Position numbers and translations under genes: made by a program
Part shown: piece after piece, positions 47,201-58,191 of the stretch
Layout of the letters: every line of letters starts with the position of its first letter
Numbering within the stretch: position 1 is the stretch's first letter
Origin: Tetradesmus obliquus
Lineage: Eukaryota; Chlorophyta; Chlorophyceae; Sphaeropleales; Scenedesmaceae
Assembly: GCA_030272155.1 (NCBI GenBank)
Contig: CP126193.1
Coordinates: forward strand, 2,976,001 to 3,040,000
DNA: 64,000 nucleotides
Direction of reading: 5' to 3'
The notes under the pieces: model-generated
What the model was told of the DNA's origin: nothing
The model's input: the letters and a program-made list of their open reading frames with translations, nothing else
Databases searched by the model: none

Positions 47201-47785
47201 CCATCCAAACATCGTGCGCGCTTTCCACTTCAGGACTTTCATGCAGAGCCCAGACCACACCGATGAAGGCAGCTTTAGCTCTTGCACTGCCGGCATTGCT
47301 GCAGCCTGCGCAGCCGCCACTGCAGCAAACGCTGCTGCTGCCCTGCGTGACCTGGCAGACGCAAAGGCACAGGCGCAGCAGATCAGCGCTGCTGCTGTCT
47401 GGCCTCATCCTATCGATCACAGCAGCAGCGCCGCTGCAGTCAGTGCGCCTGGCCCTGGCTTGCACAGGGTCAGTGGGTGTGCTGACGATGATAGGGCGCT
47501 GCCATGTGATGCAGTGGTGGGGCAGTGTGGGGTCAGTGCTTCTGCTGCTGCTGATGAAGATGTGCTGCTGCAGCGGCGGGCAGCTGCTGATGCTTGCACG
47601 GAGGATCCGAGCTGCTGTGTGGCTGAAGTTGTGTCAGATGATAGCCAGGTGTCCATTGATATCAGCTTGCCGGCACGTATGGTTGCTGTGCACGACCGCA
47701 AGCACAAGCGGAAAGGGTCGCTGGACAAGCAGCAGCAGCAGCAGCAGCAGCAGCGAAGCAGGGACAGCAGCGGACAGCACCGGCA

Positions 47786-47817
<32 letters not shown>

Positions 47818-47935
47818 TGCAACACAGCAGGCTGCCGGCTGCATTGATACCGCTGCCCAGCGGCCACAACACACCCAGCAGCAGCCCATCAGCAAATGCG
47901 ACGGCAGCAGCAGCAGCCAACATAGCAGCAGCAGC

Positions 47936-47969
<34 letters not shown>

Positions 47970-50139
47970 GCACCTTGGTCATCTGCCAAAGGGGGCGCCC
48001 GGGAGCTGACCACTGATGAAGACACCCCAGTGTACCGCTGGTACCCCGGCATCATCAATTCGAATGATGCGCGCTTCAGCCCGCAAGTCAGTGGCAGCCT
48101 GAAGGAGCTTGCCCGGGCCAAGACGATGCTAGTGCTGGTGAGCCGCCGGCAATTTGGTGCAATCTTGCAGTTTGGCAATTCTCCGTTTGGGTTTTGCTGG
48201 CAGGATCGCAGTGTGCGTCCCGCTAGCCTTGATGTAGTATGTGCCAATCTGTACCCGACGCTGCTCACCTCTCCCTCTCCCACCTCACCCGCGCTGCAGG
48301 AGGAGTTCTGCGGCCAGGGTACGCTGGCCAACCTCGCTGCCACCCAGCGCTGTCAAACGCCCATCACCTGCTTCCATTGTTTCAGGCGCTGTTACATACG
48401 TTGTGGCGTCTTACGTGACATACATCAACTGTGTGTCCGCAGGAGTTCTGCCACCAGGGCATGCTGGCCAACCTCGCTGCCACCAAGTGGCTGCCTCTCA
48501 TTGTTACAAATGTCGTTACGTACATTGTTACATGACATGTTACATCACCAAATGTGTCTGCAGGAGTTCTGCGACCAGGGCACCCTGGCCAACCTGGCTG
48601 CCACCAAGTGGCTGCCTGAGCTGGAAGGAGACGAGCAGATGCTGCGGCGGCTGCTGCTGCTGCGCGACGCGGCGCGCGGGCTGCAGGCGCTGCATGCGGC
48701 ATGTGTGGTGCACGGAGACCTGGTGAGCATGCTGCTGCTGCTGCTGCTGCTGCTTGGCATGAGGCTGATGTTGCGTGAGCGCTGCCTTGCTTTGTGCTTG
48801 CACGCGGCTGGGAGAGTGAGGGGCAGGCCGCATGTCACACTGGCTCTTGCGAGGTGCAACAAACACAATTGCTGCTGCTGCTGCTGCTGCTGCTGCTGTG
48901 TCAGAATGCGCGCAACGTGCTGGTGAGCAGCAGCCGCTGCGCGCCGTACGGCCTGGTGGCGAAGCTGGCCGACCTGGGGCTGAGCCGAGTCATCAAGCAG
49001 CACTCCACACACAGGACCACCAACACGGTGAGCAGCAGCAGCAGCAGCAGCTGGCTGATGCCAGCCATCAAGACCTTGCTGCTGATAGCCCAACAGTACC
49101 CAACTATGCACTGCGCTGGTGTGCATGTGCCAGGCTGTCCCTGAGGTCGCTGTGATCTGTGCCCTGCTGTGCGCTGCCTCGCTGACAACGCATTGCAGGT
49201 TGGCACGCTGAGCCACATGCCTCCTGAGATGCTGCGCTTTGGGCGCATGAGCCCGGCAGCAGACTCGTACGCCTTTGGCATCATGCTGCTTACCCTGTGG
49301 ACAGGACAGGAGCCCTTCAGGTGTGGCTGTTGCACGTTTGACGGGCCCAATTGCTCCACTGTGTGTTCCTTGACATCACTTTACTGTGCTGCACATAAGT
49401 ATCATGCTGCTGACACTGTGGACGGGGCAGGAGGCCTTTAGGTGGGTGGGCTGCTGCATGTTGGCAGCTGAGTTGCTGCTTTTTTGCATTTAATCATGCA
49501 TTACTCCACTTCTTTGGTATCAAGTTGCTGACGCTGTGGACCGGGCGAGTGTCAGGCTGGGAAGGGGCATGCAGCAGCAGCAGCAGGAGTATTATATACG
49601 CCACCTGCCACACACGCTTGCTGCTATTGAACCTTGGTGTTGATCTGTTTCTTTGCTGGCTACAACAGGAAGCTGCACTACGGGCAGTACTTTGAGGCAG
49701 TGGTGCTGCGCAACGAGCGGCCGCCAATCCCACAGCACATGCCGGAGGACTACTCGCTGCTGATGACAACCTGGTGAGTGTTATGTGACATGTTACATAA
49801 CAACATGCACTTGTTGCACACGGGCTTCTCAACGCACTACATGTGCTGGCATCGCCAGTTGCTGCAAACTTGTTGTATACTGCTCCTGCAGTCACGCAGC
49901 TGCGCAAATTACCAACTGCTGGCTTGGCCGCTGCTGCACAAACAACGACCAACTACTCCGTAAGGCAGCACCTTGACTGTACATGTGTGCGGCCCCTGCT
50001 GTTGTCCTTGTGCAGCTGGTCGGTGGACCCTGCTGACCGGCCCTCTGCTGAGCATATCCTGGAGTGCCTGGAGCTCATGATTCGTGACAGGCAGCTAGCA
50101 GTGCAGAAGGCACAGCAGCAGCAGGCAGCGCAGTTCGCC

Positions 50140-50176
<37 letters not shown>

Positions 50177-50688
50177 CGGTGCAGCAGCAGTTGCTGCACC
50201 GCACATGCTCTAGCCATGCGATGGGCTTGCAGACGCCTGCTGCTTCTGCAGAAGGGCTGGCTGCCTGGCAAGCTCGAGGCGGTCAGGCTGTTACGCTGCT
50301 GCCAGCTGCACCACTCGACAGCAACGAGGCATGGGCCAAGCAGCAGCAGCAGCAGCAGCAGCAGCACACGCGGCTCAGCAGCGACGGCGGGCTATCTGGT
50401 GCATGCCACATCAGCACACTCAGCAGCAGCAGCAGCTCAGGGACTTACGCAAGCTCTGCTGCATTGCCGTGCCAGCAGTGCCCGGCCTCTGCACCTGCAT
50501 GCAGCGCTGACAAGCACAGCTCGCCTGGGGTGTGCACGCACCAGCGGGTGCAGATCATGACAGCGCCACTGGTGTTTGAGGAGCAGCAGCAGCAGCAGCG
50601 GATGCCTCGGCAGCAGCCGGAGCGCAGCCGGCAATCATGCATGCACGAGAGCCATCTGGAGCCGTCTGTGTTCATTGAGAGCCTGTGA
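43170..50688 (+). CDS. Receptor-like protein kinase (TKL type)
   Basis: Fifteen exons close in phase to 1156 residues: 43170-43420, 43810-43958, 44268-44446, 44732-44830, 45064-45250, 45561-45756, 45906-46072, 46560-46615, 46975-47019, 47178-48137, 48564-48722, 48905-49027, 49199-49320, 49669-49773, 50016-50688. The signal peptide is MLRLFFTLVLLIVACLSPKF. The ectodomain has no recognised family but conserved Cys. One membrane helix (TVLVAAMVGCVVGG continuing VLLAAAVVWLV, residues about 274-300) is split by an intron and followed by RRRRR. Kinase parts are the Gly loop GAGSFGKVYKGFW (about 406), VAIK Lys 428, alpha-C ENE, catalytic loop VVHGDLNARNVL (non-RD, about 811-822), DLG at 839-841 instead of DFG, PPEML, and DPADRPSAEHILECL. 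About 290 low-complexity residues (about 470-755) are inserted in the N-lobe between NHPNIVRAFHF and LVLEFCDQGTL. The tail is Gln-rich. Ligand and targets are unknown. Confidence 0.9.
44187..44266. repeat. (CTC)n-(CTG)n tract ending at an exon acceptor
   Basis: A CTC run and then about 20 CTG units lead directly into the CAG acceptor of receptor-kinase exon 3. Confidence 0.95.
46028..46312 (+). repeat. Duplicated donor edge of receptor kinase exon 7
   Basis: The exon end coding ARDDHIQWGVMLGAG and its donor (46072) recurs exactly 240 bases later (46312), with CCAGTGGGGCGTCATGCTGG identical and the GT donor kept. Confidence 0.93.
48299..48620 (+). repeat. Three tandem copies of receptor kinase exon 11 acceptor edge
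   Basis: GAGTTCTGCxxCCAGGGxA and the following LANLAAT coding bases start at 48303, 48443 and 48564, each after a CAG acceptor. Spacings are 140 and 121 bases. Only the last copy continues into the full exon. Confidence 0.94.
49270..49560 (+). repeat. Three tandem copies of receptor kinase exon 13 donor edge
   Basis: The exon end coding IMLLTLWTGQEPF (aligned base 49281) recurs at 49402 and 49520, spacings 121 and 118. The second copy keeps a GT donor. The third is frayed. Confidence 0.93.
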
Positions 50689-51000
50689 ATACACGCTGCC
50701 CGCTTTCTCTGCGCTGGTGGTTTTGCAGGCAGGGTGCTGCCAGGCACCGCTGCTGTTGACGGCAGAAAAATCAGGCTGTTGATGCCTTGCAGGCTGCCGT
50801 ACGTGTTCATTGAGAGCCTGTGACGATTTGCAACATGCTGCGCACTCTGAGCTGGTGGTTTGTCAGGCAGGGTGCTGCCAGGCACCGCTGCTGTTGATGG
50901 CAGCACAGTGCAGGCTGTTGATGCCTTGCAGGCTGCTGTCCGTGTTCAGTGAGAGCCTGTGATGATTTGCAACATGCTGCACACTCTGCGCTGGCCTGGG
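50662..51000 (+). repeat. Three tandem copies of the receptor kinase 3' end
   Basis: The last codons and stop (GTTCATTGAGAGCCTGTGA) occur at 50670, 50805 and 50943, each followed by a related block containing CAGGGTGCTGCCAGGCACCG. Periods are 135 and 138 bases. The first stop ends the protein, so the others are in the 3' UTR. Confidence 0.93.
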
Positions 51001-51708
51001 CTTCAGCTCTGCAGCAGTTATGCCGGTGAGCAGCGGGCAATGAAGGCTGCTCTCTACAGGTGTCCGGTGCTGTCACGCACCAAGATGGCTTGGGGACTGA
51101 TCAGATGCTCACCGCAGGTCTACTGCGTGTGCTAGCGCGGGACATCATCCCGTGACTTTTGTGACAATGCACGCGTCAGCACAAGCGGGACAGCTGCCGT
51201 TTCCAACATGCACTGTTGGTGGCAGCTGCCCTTGATGTTGTGCTGTGTTAGTACAGCACTAGTTGGGCGACACGAGTGCATGCAGCTAGCAATGCAGCTG
51301 TGGCGTGTTGAGCATGGGTGGAGGTGCAGCCTTATAGGCTTGTTGCGCCAGATCAAGGACGTTTGCAAACTGTACCATCTGATTACAATGCATGACTGAG
51401 ATGCTTTACTGTTTCTGGACAGATGAGTTTCAAGCATTGAGTACTTGCAGGATTGGTCTGCTGCCTGCTGCTGGCGTGCTTTGGTGACGGCTGCTCACTG
51501 CTCAGTTCAAACACATAGCAAAACACCGTCACTTGTACTATCTTGGTAGCAGCTGTTGCTGGGATTGTCATCCTGCATATGTTGCTGGCCTGCATGCATG
51601 CCTTTAAATGCAATCCCCGTGTCAATAGAGACACCCGGCAGCGTCTGCACCATGGTTCATACGCAGAAGCTTCATGCGTTGAAGGGCCTGATCATCTGTG
51701 GTAGTAGT

Positions 51709-51780
51709 GTCAGGGTGTTCCCAGGCACCTTCTCTGCTGACGGCATAGTTCAGCTGGGCATCATGCCTTGCAGACGGCAG
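51709..51780 (+). repeat. Dispersed copy of the receptor-kinase 3' repeat
   Basis: CAGGGTGTTCCCAGGCACC, CTGCTGACGGCA and CATGCCTTGCAGACGGC line up in the same order with the repeat units at 50730-50800 and 50870-50935, about 0.8 kb downstream. Confidence 0.6.
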
Positions 51781-51868
51781 CATCACACTGCGCTGCTTGC
51801 CGAGGTGTGACTGTCACCTTTGCTGAACGTTCTGAGGAAACTGCCAACTGGGCAGGTGGAGTGACTGT

Positions 51869-51873
<5 letters not shown>

Positions 51874-51943
<70 letters not shown>
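51874..51943. repeat. (TG)n microsatellite
   Basis: About 35 uninterrupted TG units, the only long dinucleotide run in the window. Confidence 0.97.
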
Positions 51944-51944
<1 letters not shown>

Positions 51945-52710
51945 GGAGTCCAGCCACGTACATGGGCCTGGCAGGGGACAGGCAGACAGTTGACGCACTT
52001 TACACACTCTACAAAAAAAAATTTACACTTTGGGGCTCTGGCTCTTGATCTTTGTGCTTCACTCATGTCAGGTCACCAGCTGCTTGCACCTGTGATGCAC
52101 AGCACGTTGCGGGTTTGTCACCAATGCACGCTGCTGCATTGCTATGTGTGCACGGCGGCACCATGCCTAGGTAGCAGCCCGTGCTCTGAAGCATCATCAA
52201 TGCCATACATCGCTGCAGTCCCACTACCTTGCGTTGCAACACCCTGCAATGCATGCTCTGACTTGCTTGTGTGGGCCTTTGCAGTTGACATGTTACTATT
52301 GCATCCGGTAGGTTGTCAAGGTGACTGCTTCGTGCATCTTCTGTTCAAACCAGCTGGCTGCATGGCAGATACTGCAGTGGGTGGCACATGCAATCACTTG
52401 GGCCATCAGCTTGCGTGGCACGATTGTGGGGTGAAACAGGGTTGCAGCTGGGTCGGCAGGTTGCTGTCAGGTACTGCACTGCCTTCATACTGTGCATGCT
52501 GCCACCTGCCATGTGGCGGTGATGCAAGGGCTGGTGCTGCAATGACCTGGCTTAAGCGCACAGCTTTGATGGGAAGGTTGGCTGCAGTTTGCATGCACCA
52601 CACATGTGTAGTGCTCAGTTGCTGCTGGCGCACGACGCTATATGGTCATGGCATGAGCAAGCATGCACTTGCAGCTGCTGCCCTTCCTTCACAGCTTTGC
52701 CCTTTTGCAG

Positions 52711-52800
52711 CTGGCACAACATGTGGTCCTGTGCACACTTGTGTTTGAGCGACAGGATCGCTACATCTTCGTCCAAGAAACCGCACCATTCAAAAACATG
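52711..52800 (+). other. Possible Nudix-like exon fragment
   Basis: After a good TTTTGCAG acceptor the frame reads VVLCTLVFERQDRYIFVQET and then APFKNMYTVP. This resembles the first strands of Nudix hydrolases before the Nudix box. I cannot find a following exon with the diagnostic Gly-x5-Glu-x7-Arg-Glu box, so the gene may be broken or the resemblance fortuitous. Confidence 0.25.
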
Positions 52801-55800
52801 TACACTGTGCCGTGCCGTTTGCAAGCGTACGTGCGCTTGTGGGCCCTTCAGTACGAGCGGTTGTTGAAGGGTCGGTCGGTTTCAAGCCGGCTGTGCGTAT
52901 GGCTGCAGCAGTGCTCAGCTGCATATTCCTAAGATGCAGGCTTGGTACTGTGATGGTCACAGCCATTATACTGCTGCCGCTGCTGCTGCAATTGCTGCGT
53001 GCCAGCTGCGACTGTTTCATTGGTAGAACTGCGTCTACCATTTTAGGCGGCCCTGTCCTGTTCCAGGCAGGCTGCCTTTCTGCATCACTTGTATGTGTGT
53101 CATTTAGTGTTTCAATGCTTTGCACTGCTGAGCGTGCGGCATGTGTGCAGGATGCCAGCCAATCAATATATGCTGGCAACCTTAGGGTTCGCCTGGCAAG
53201 GAAAAGCGTTGTCAAAGGGTGGCCGCTGCGCAGCAGCTGCAGCATGCTTCTGAGGTTTTTGGACAGAACCTGGTGTGCTTTGATGGGGTTAGAAGTACCA
53301 GGGGACCCACAACTGTCATGTATCAGACTGTGTTCTAGCGAACTGCTGCATTGCTCGGCCATGGGTGTGCCTCAGCGCCCCAAACACATACACAGTACTC
53401 AGGAGACGGAGCCCTGGTGCTGACAAGGATCAGGTGGCCAGCTTTGTTGAAGAGGTGTTTCTGCAGGGAGGGCAACATGTAAGCAGGGCTGAAGCTGGCT
53501 CTGGCGCTGAAAGGCTGTTGTGCTGCAGCGGTGTGGTCATGGTTCTGGGTGTCGAATGCAGCTGCTGCTGGGTGACTTGTCCAGGTGCAGTACTTGAAGT
53601 GCTGCTTGCATACCACGTCAGAAATGCTGCCGCCTTGGCAGGTTCAGACAGCGGCCACTAGCGACACAAACATTTCTGTGTGCCAGGCTTGTTGCGCTGG
53701 CTTCGGTGCCATCTATTGCTCTGCAGTTTGCCTCAGGCTGTCATGCACATTGCTGCATGTGCTGCGATGATCTACCTGATGCGCTTAAGCCGCGCCACAG
53801 GCATATCAGTCGTCGCAGCTGCTCAGACAGCAAGACTTGCAGCATCGCACACAGCGTCGTCATGATCACAGCGTGTTGGATCAGAGCTGCATGACGTGGT
53901 AGCTATGCATGCATACCTCTTGTTGCATGCACGCAGTGGCGACTACGGCCTGAACCATAGGTTCATACATGGTCCATTCAGTGTGCATCCTGTAGCGCCT
54001 GACAAGACCGTCGCTTCTTTGCTGCATATTGTACTGCCCGCTCTCTGTAGATTAGCAGCAGGCAGGGTGCTCGCTGCCTCTTGCCTCTGGATATGTGCCG
54101 CTTTGTTGCCCTTCACATCTGTTTGTCAGCAGCATCAGCACTGCAGTCATGTTGTTGCAGACATCCAGGGCCTGCAGGCCCAGCTGGGTTTGCCTGTTGC
54201 ATGCTGGCGGCATACGCCGTGCCACGCAGCTGTCTAGCACAGCGCCTAGCGTCCTTCAGGATCCTGGCTTTGTCTAGAATTCGTCCTTGTACAGCGCCTA
54301 GCGCTGAACTGCAGTTGCTAAGGCCCGGGCCCAGCGCACAGGGCTGAGCGCGCCTGCAGGCGCCGCAGCTAGCAGCGCACCTAGCTGGCTTGGAGCCAAG
54401 CCAATCCGTCCCGACTGCATATGCATGCCATGCCAGTGGCTGTGTGACAAGCGACTGAGTCGATGAGTCAGCAGGATGTTTGGTGCCGCTGTTGCTTGGA
54501 CACACTAAAACTGTCATGTTGCACCCTGCTGCTCATCAGCCTCATTGGTCAGTGAGCAGTTCCATGCTGCATACATTGTTTGAAAGACTTGCAGCTGCAG
54601 TTTCGTGTCTGACATAATCTGTCCTGCTCTGGTCTGTTGCAGTAAGCCTCGCACTGAGTGCTACACTGAGTGTAGCATCAGACGTGGTTTGTGTGTTGAT
54701 GTACAGTCCTATGGCATCACTCTATTGTGGTTTGCTGCTGTTGGTTGTGTGTCAACAGCACCGGTGGCGGCGGTGGCAGCTGTCAAGTGATGTACTCATT
54801 ACGTGTTGGCTCGGCTTACTTTCTGAAACCATGTGCACTGCAACACTGCAAGCATTGAGCAATGCATGCGTCAAAGCATTGTGGAGCTACACCGACTGTG
54901 CGCAGAGCCCTGTGCAGTGTTCATTTTGTGATGTTCCGGAGTGCTGCCGCAGCGGCTGCTTGCGAGGTTGTAGTGTGCTGTTGTAACGCTCTACGCAAGC
55001 ACGTGCCGCCTCAACTGCTGCCGCAACAACTATTAGGTTTATGACAGTGCCGCAATCCTGCTGCTACTGCTTCTGCGCTGCTGTGGGTTTCACATGCTGC
55101 ACTGTGCGATGCAACATGTGCTTCCCCCAGCCCTGTACACCCCGTGTCAATGGCTCTTACTGCACTGCATCGATAACCCACCCCAGCAGCAGCTGCCCGG
55201 CTAGCGACCTTGTCTGTACCTACCCGCACATGCTTGGCTCTGGCCGACTGCCTGCGACGTCTGAGCAGCCACACGTCACAGCTGCAACTGCACCACACAC
55301 TTTCAACTATGCTGTGTCAGCTCACATCCTTGGCTTCAACCTGGGCGTGTGACACATCACCTACACCGTGTACGAGTGGTTACACCATGCTAAGCTGCAG
55401 CACCAGGGTGAGTGGCCACCACCACCTGATAGAACCAGCCACCAGCACACAGCCAGAACAATCGGCAGGCGCTGTGGCTTGTCAGATAGCTCCAAACAGC
55501 AGCTGCTGCTGCTGCTGCAGCCGCCGCTGCTGCCGCTGTCAAGGTCCGCCAGTTGGCCAGCAGGCGCCAGCACTGCACAGCAGCACACGCCCCAGCATTG
55601 CTGCTGCTGCTGCTACTGCTGCTGCCGCTACTGCTGCTGCAGCGCATGGCTGCAAGCGCGCCAAGCTGCTCCGCTTAGTTCCTGCAGCACAGCGACAAGA
55701 GACGGCAACGATAGTAATCAGACACATGCACGCTGTAAAGGAAGAGTTGTCATTCACAACATGCGTGAACGTGCAGCAGCTACGCATTGCACGTCATGAG

Positions 55801-56165
55801 GCACGTGCCGCTATTTGCAAGCAACCTTGAAGCAGCGAATGGCAAGTATAAGCTGTCATGTGCTGTCAACCACCGTGCACTAGTGCTGTTGCAGTGGGCT
55901 GTGTTACTTGCGCTGTTGAGTGCTGTCATGTGCAACGGCAGCTGCTGCCAGCTGCTCCTGCCCCAATGGCAGCGAGTATGCTGCTGCCAGAAAAGCTGTC
56001 TGAAGCAGCGCAGCCAAAGCATTCAACATGCACACACAGCAACATGCGCTGCTGGCAAAGCACGCTGAACTGCTGCAGGCAAGAGCATAGTTGCATCTAC
56101 AGCACAGCTGCACACGCATGAGCAGACTGCTGCAGCATACAGGCTGCTGCTGCTGCTGGCGCTGC

Positions 56166-57761
56166 TCACTTGTTCTTCTTGATACCGCGGATCTTCCTGG
56201 TGCGGTTCTTCTTCTCCTTGAGCTGCTTGCGGCTCCTCTCCACCTTCTTGGCCAGGCCCTGACGCACCAGCCTGGCAGCAGCAGCAGGGGCGGGGGCAGC
56301 AGCAGCAGCAGCAGCACCGTTACGGACGAGAGTTATGGAAACATGCCTGCGGTGCCACACAGGAGAGTGTGCTAACCATCAGCACTGCAAAACACGCAGG
56401 TGCAGATCACAATACACATTGCTCCATCATCGCACATGCTCGCACATGCATGCACACGCATACACACACATGCAACACATGACAGACGCAATCAATCGAA
56501 AATGCTCCCCACAGAACCCCCTGCATTGTTGCCGGCGGCCCCTGCTGCTACTACCCCTGCTGCTGCTGGCTAGCAAGTGACCAGCTGGATGTTGCTTGCC
56601 GGGTCCTTCCGCTGCGAGCTGCCGAAGCAACTGCTGGCGTCTGTGACGCTGCTCAAGCTGTGCTGCTGCTGTGCCGCTGACTGGCACGGCGAGCCCCCGG
56701 CCCCGGCTGCTGCATGTGCCTACACAGAGGCTTGCACTTACTGCTGCACGCCTTGACAGCAGCTGCAAGCGGAGGTTGCAGCTGCTGTCAAGGCGCGCGA
56801 CAGCGCATGCAGCTCCTGAACCGCAGCACGCGGAGCAACTACGCCTGTGCTGCGTGCAAGCATGCTGTGTGGAACGCAGCAGCAGCTGGCTACTGAGCCA
56901 GGCTGGCTGCACAACAAAGCCGTGCTGCTACAGCTGCAGCTGCTGCCTGTGCATCCATGACTGCACAGATGTGCTGGTGCGGCTCAGGTGTTGACACACT
57001 GCAACTGCCAAAACAGTTGCTGGCACTGCTGGTTGAGTGGGGCTGTTTTTCACCAGCTGCTGCTGCCTACTGGCAGCTGCAGAGCATGAGCATACGCTGC
57101 TTTGGTGGAAGCTTCACCAACAGCCAGCGGCCACTGCTGCAGCTGCCCCATCTCAAGCAGCACTGCTCCAGCTGCCAGTGCTGCATTCCAGTCAACAACG
57201 GCGCTGCTGCTGCCACCCAGGCCAAACCGGTGTCGTATTGGCTGTGATGTCTGGCTGTGCAGCTGTACAAACGGGCTGCATTAAACCTGAGCAGCTGCCG
57301 ATGTGCTGCTGAGCTCCTCTCAAACAGCAGCAGCCGCGCCGGCTGCAGCAAGGGCGCTGCGCTGCTGCCAAGAGCCTGCATGCCCTGCCTAGCCATGCTG
57401 CAGTCACAGCACTCTAATACGAACATATCCAACTCCCTGGCTGCTACATGCAGCCACCCAGCCCACCAGCAGTGCCCCTGCCTCACCTGTACTTTGGCTC
57501 AAACTTCTCTGCGGACTTGACGTCGTCATAGATCAGGCCAAAGCCGGTGGACTTGCCACCACCAAAGTTTGTCCTGAAGCCGAACACGAAGATCTGATTG
57601 GGGTCGCGGACATTGTACATGGAGGCGAGCTTGTCCTTGATTTCGCTCTTGGACACATTAGCGCGGCCGGGGTGCAGCACGTCCACGACACACTGGCGCC
57701 TTGCAAGGAGCCTGTTGGTCATGAACTTGCGAGTCCTGATGGTGCAAGACTTGTCTGCCAT
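56166..57761 (-). CDS. RPS24: Small-subunit ribosomal protein eS24
   Basis: Two exons on the minus strand, 57761-57487 and 56271-56166, give 126 residues with closing phase, about 5 fewer than human eS24. The protein starts [20 protein letters not shown] and continues [51 protein letters not shown] and [15 protein letters not shown] across the junction, ending [15 protein letters not shown]. It is a structural protein of the 40S ribosome. The intron is unusually long (1.2 kb) for so short a gene and contains a strong hairpin. The start codon faces that of CFAP119 across 430 bases. Confidence 0.97.
56749..56795. other. 20-bp perfect hairpin in the RPS24 intron
   Basis: CGCCTTGACAGCAGCTGCAA at 56749-56768 is the exact reverse complement of 56776-56795, with a 7-base loop (GCGGAGG). 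It lies in the middle of the RPS24 intron. Confidence 0.85.
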
Positions 57762-58191
57762 GTTTGCTGCTTGGCGGCCTCAGACGCAAGCTGGTGCCAC
57801 ACAGAAGCAAGACTGCACCGTGGTGCTCCGTGCGTTTCAAAAGAGGACGAATCAGACGATGCAGTGTGCTATGAGCAGCAGCAGCAGGAGGAGGACCATG
57901 AACCCTCGGCCTGTCACTTTCGACTGTGTAGGCAATTCCTTGTTTGCAGATGCCTGTGACGATTGTTTTCGAAAACTATTCGTTCTTGACAAGCTTTTCT
58001 GTGCTTTGCGCATGACACCAGCATCCACCCTCCTGTGCAGTTCAGCATCAAAGCAGCATCGCTGAGAGCAGCTGACAAGCAAAACGTGTGTATAGAGTAT
58101 TTTGTGCTGGTAGTGAGTATCTCGGTCACGCATCAGAGCATTGCAAGGCTGGTCAACTACTAGTAGTGTAGGACACACCTGGCAAGCAGAG
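57762..58191. promoter_or_regulatory. Divergent promoter of RPS24 and CFAP119
   Basis: The 430 bases between opposite start codons must carry both promoters and 5' UTRs. A TATA-like TGTATAGAG lies near 58088. No other recognised motif is seen. Confidence 0.5.

Larger units (their letters stand above)
51000..56165. other. Gene-poor 5 kb region
   Basis: No gene can be assembled with confidence. It contains a TG microsatellite, a stray relative of the receptor-kinase 3' repeat (51709-51780) and several exon-like fragments on the plus strand with good splice borders. Examples are 52711-52800, 53410-53471 (ADKDQVASFVEEVFLQGG) and 53585-53640. Long frames here mostly owe their length to low-complexity sequence. 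A real but diverged plus-strand gene remains possible. Confidence 0.5.

Noticed and set aside
51768-52748. Open frame of 326 codons on the plus strand
   Set aside because: Its length comes from the TG microsatellite (Cys-Val repeats) and low-complexity Cys-rich sequence, with no family motif.
52790-53362. Open frame of 190 codons on the minus strand
   Set aside because: Composition looks like a shadow frame (Ser/Thr/Arg-rich, no motif), and overlapping open frames exist on the other strand.
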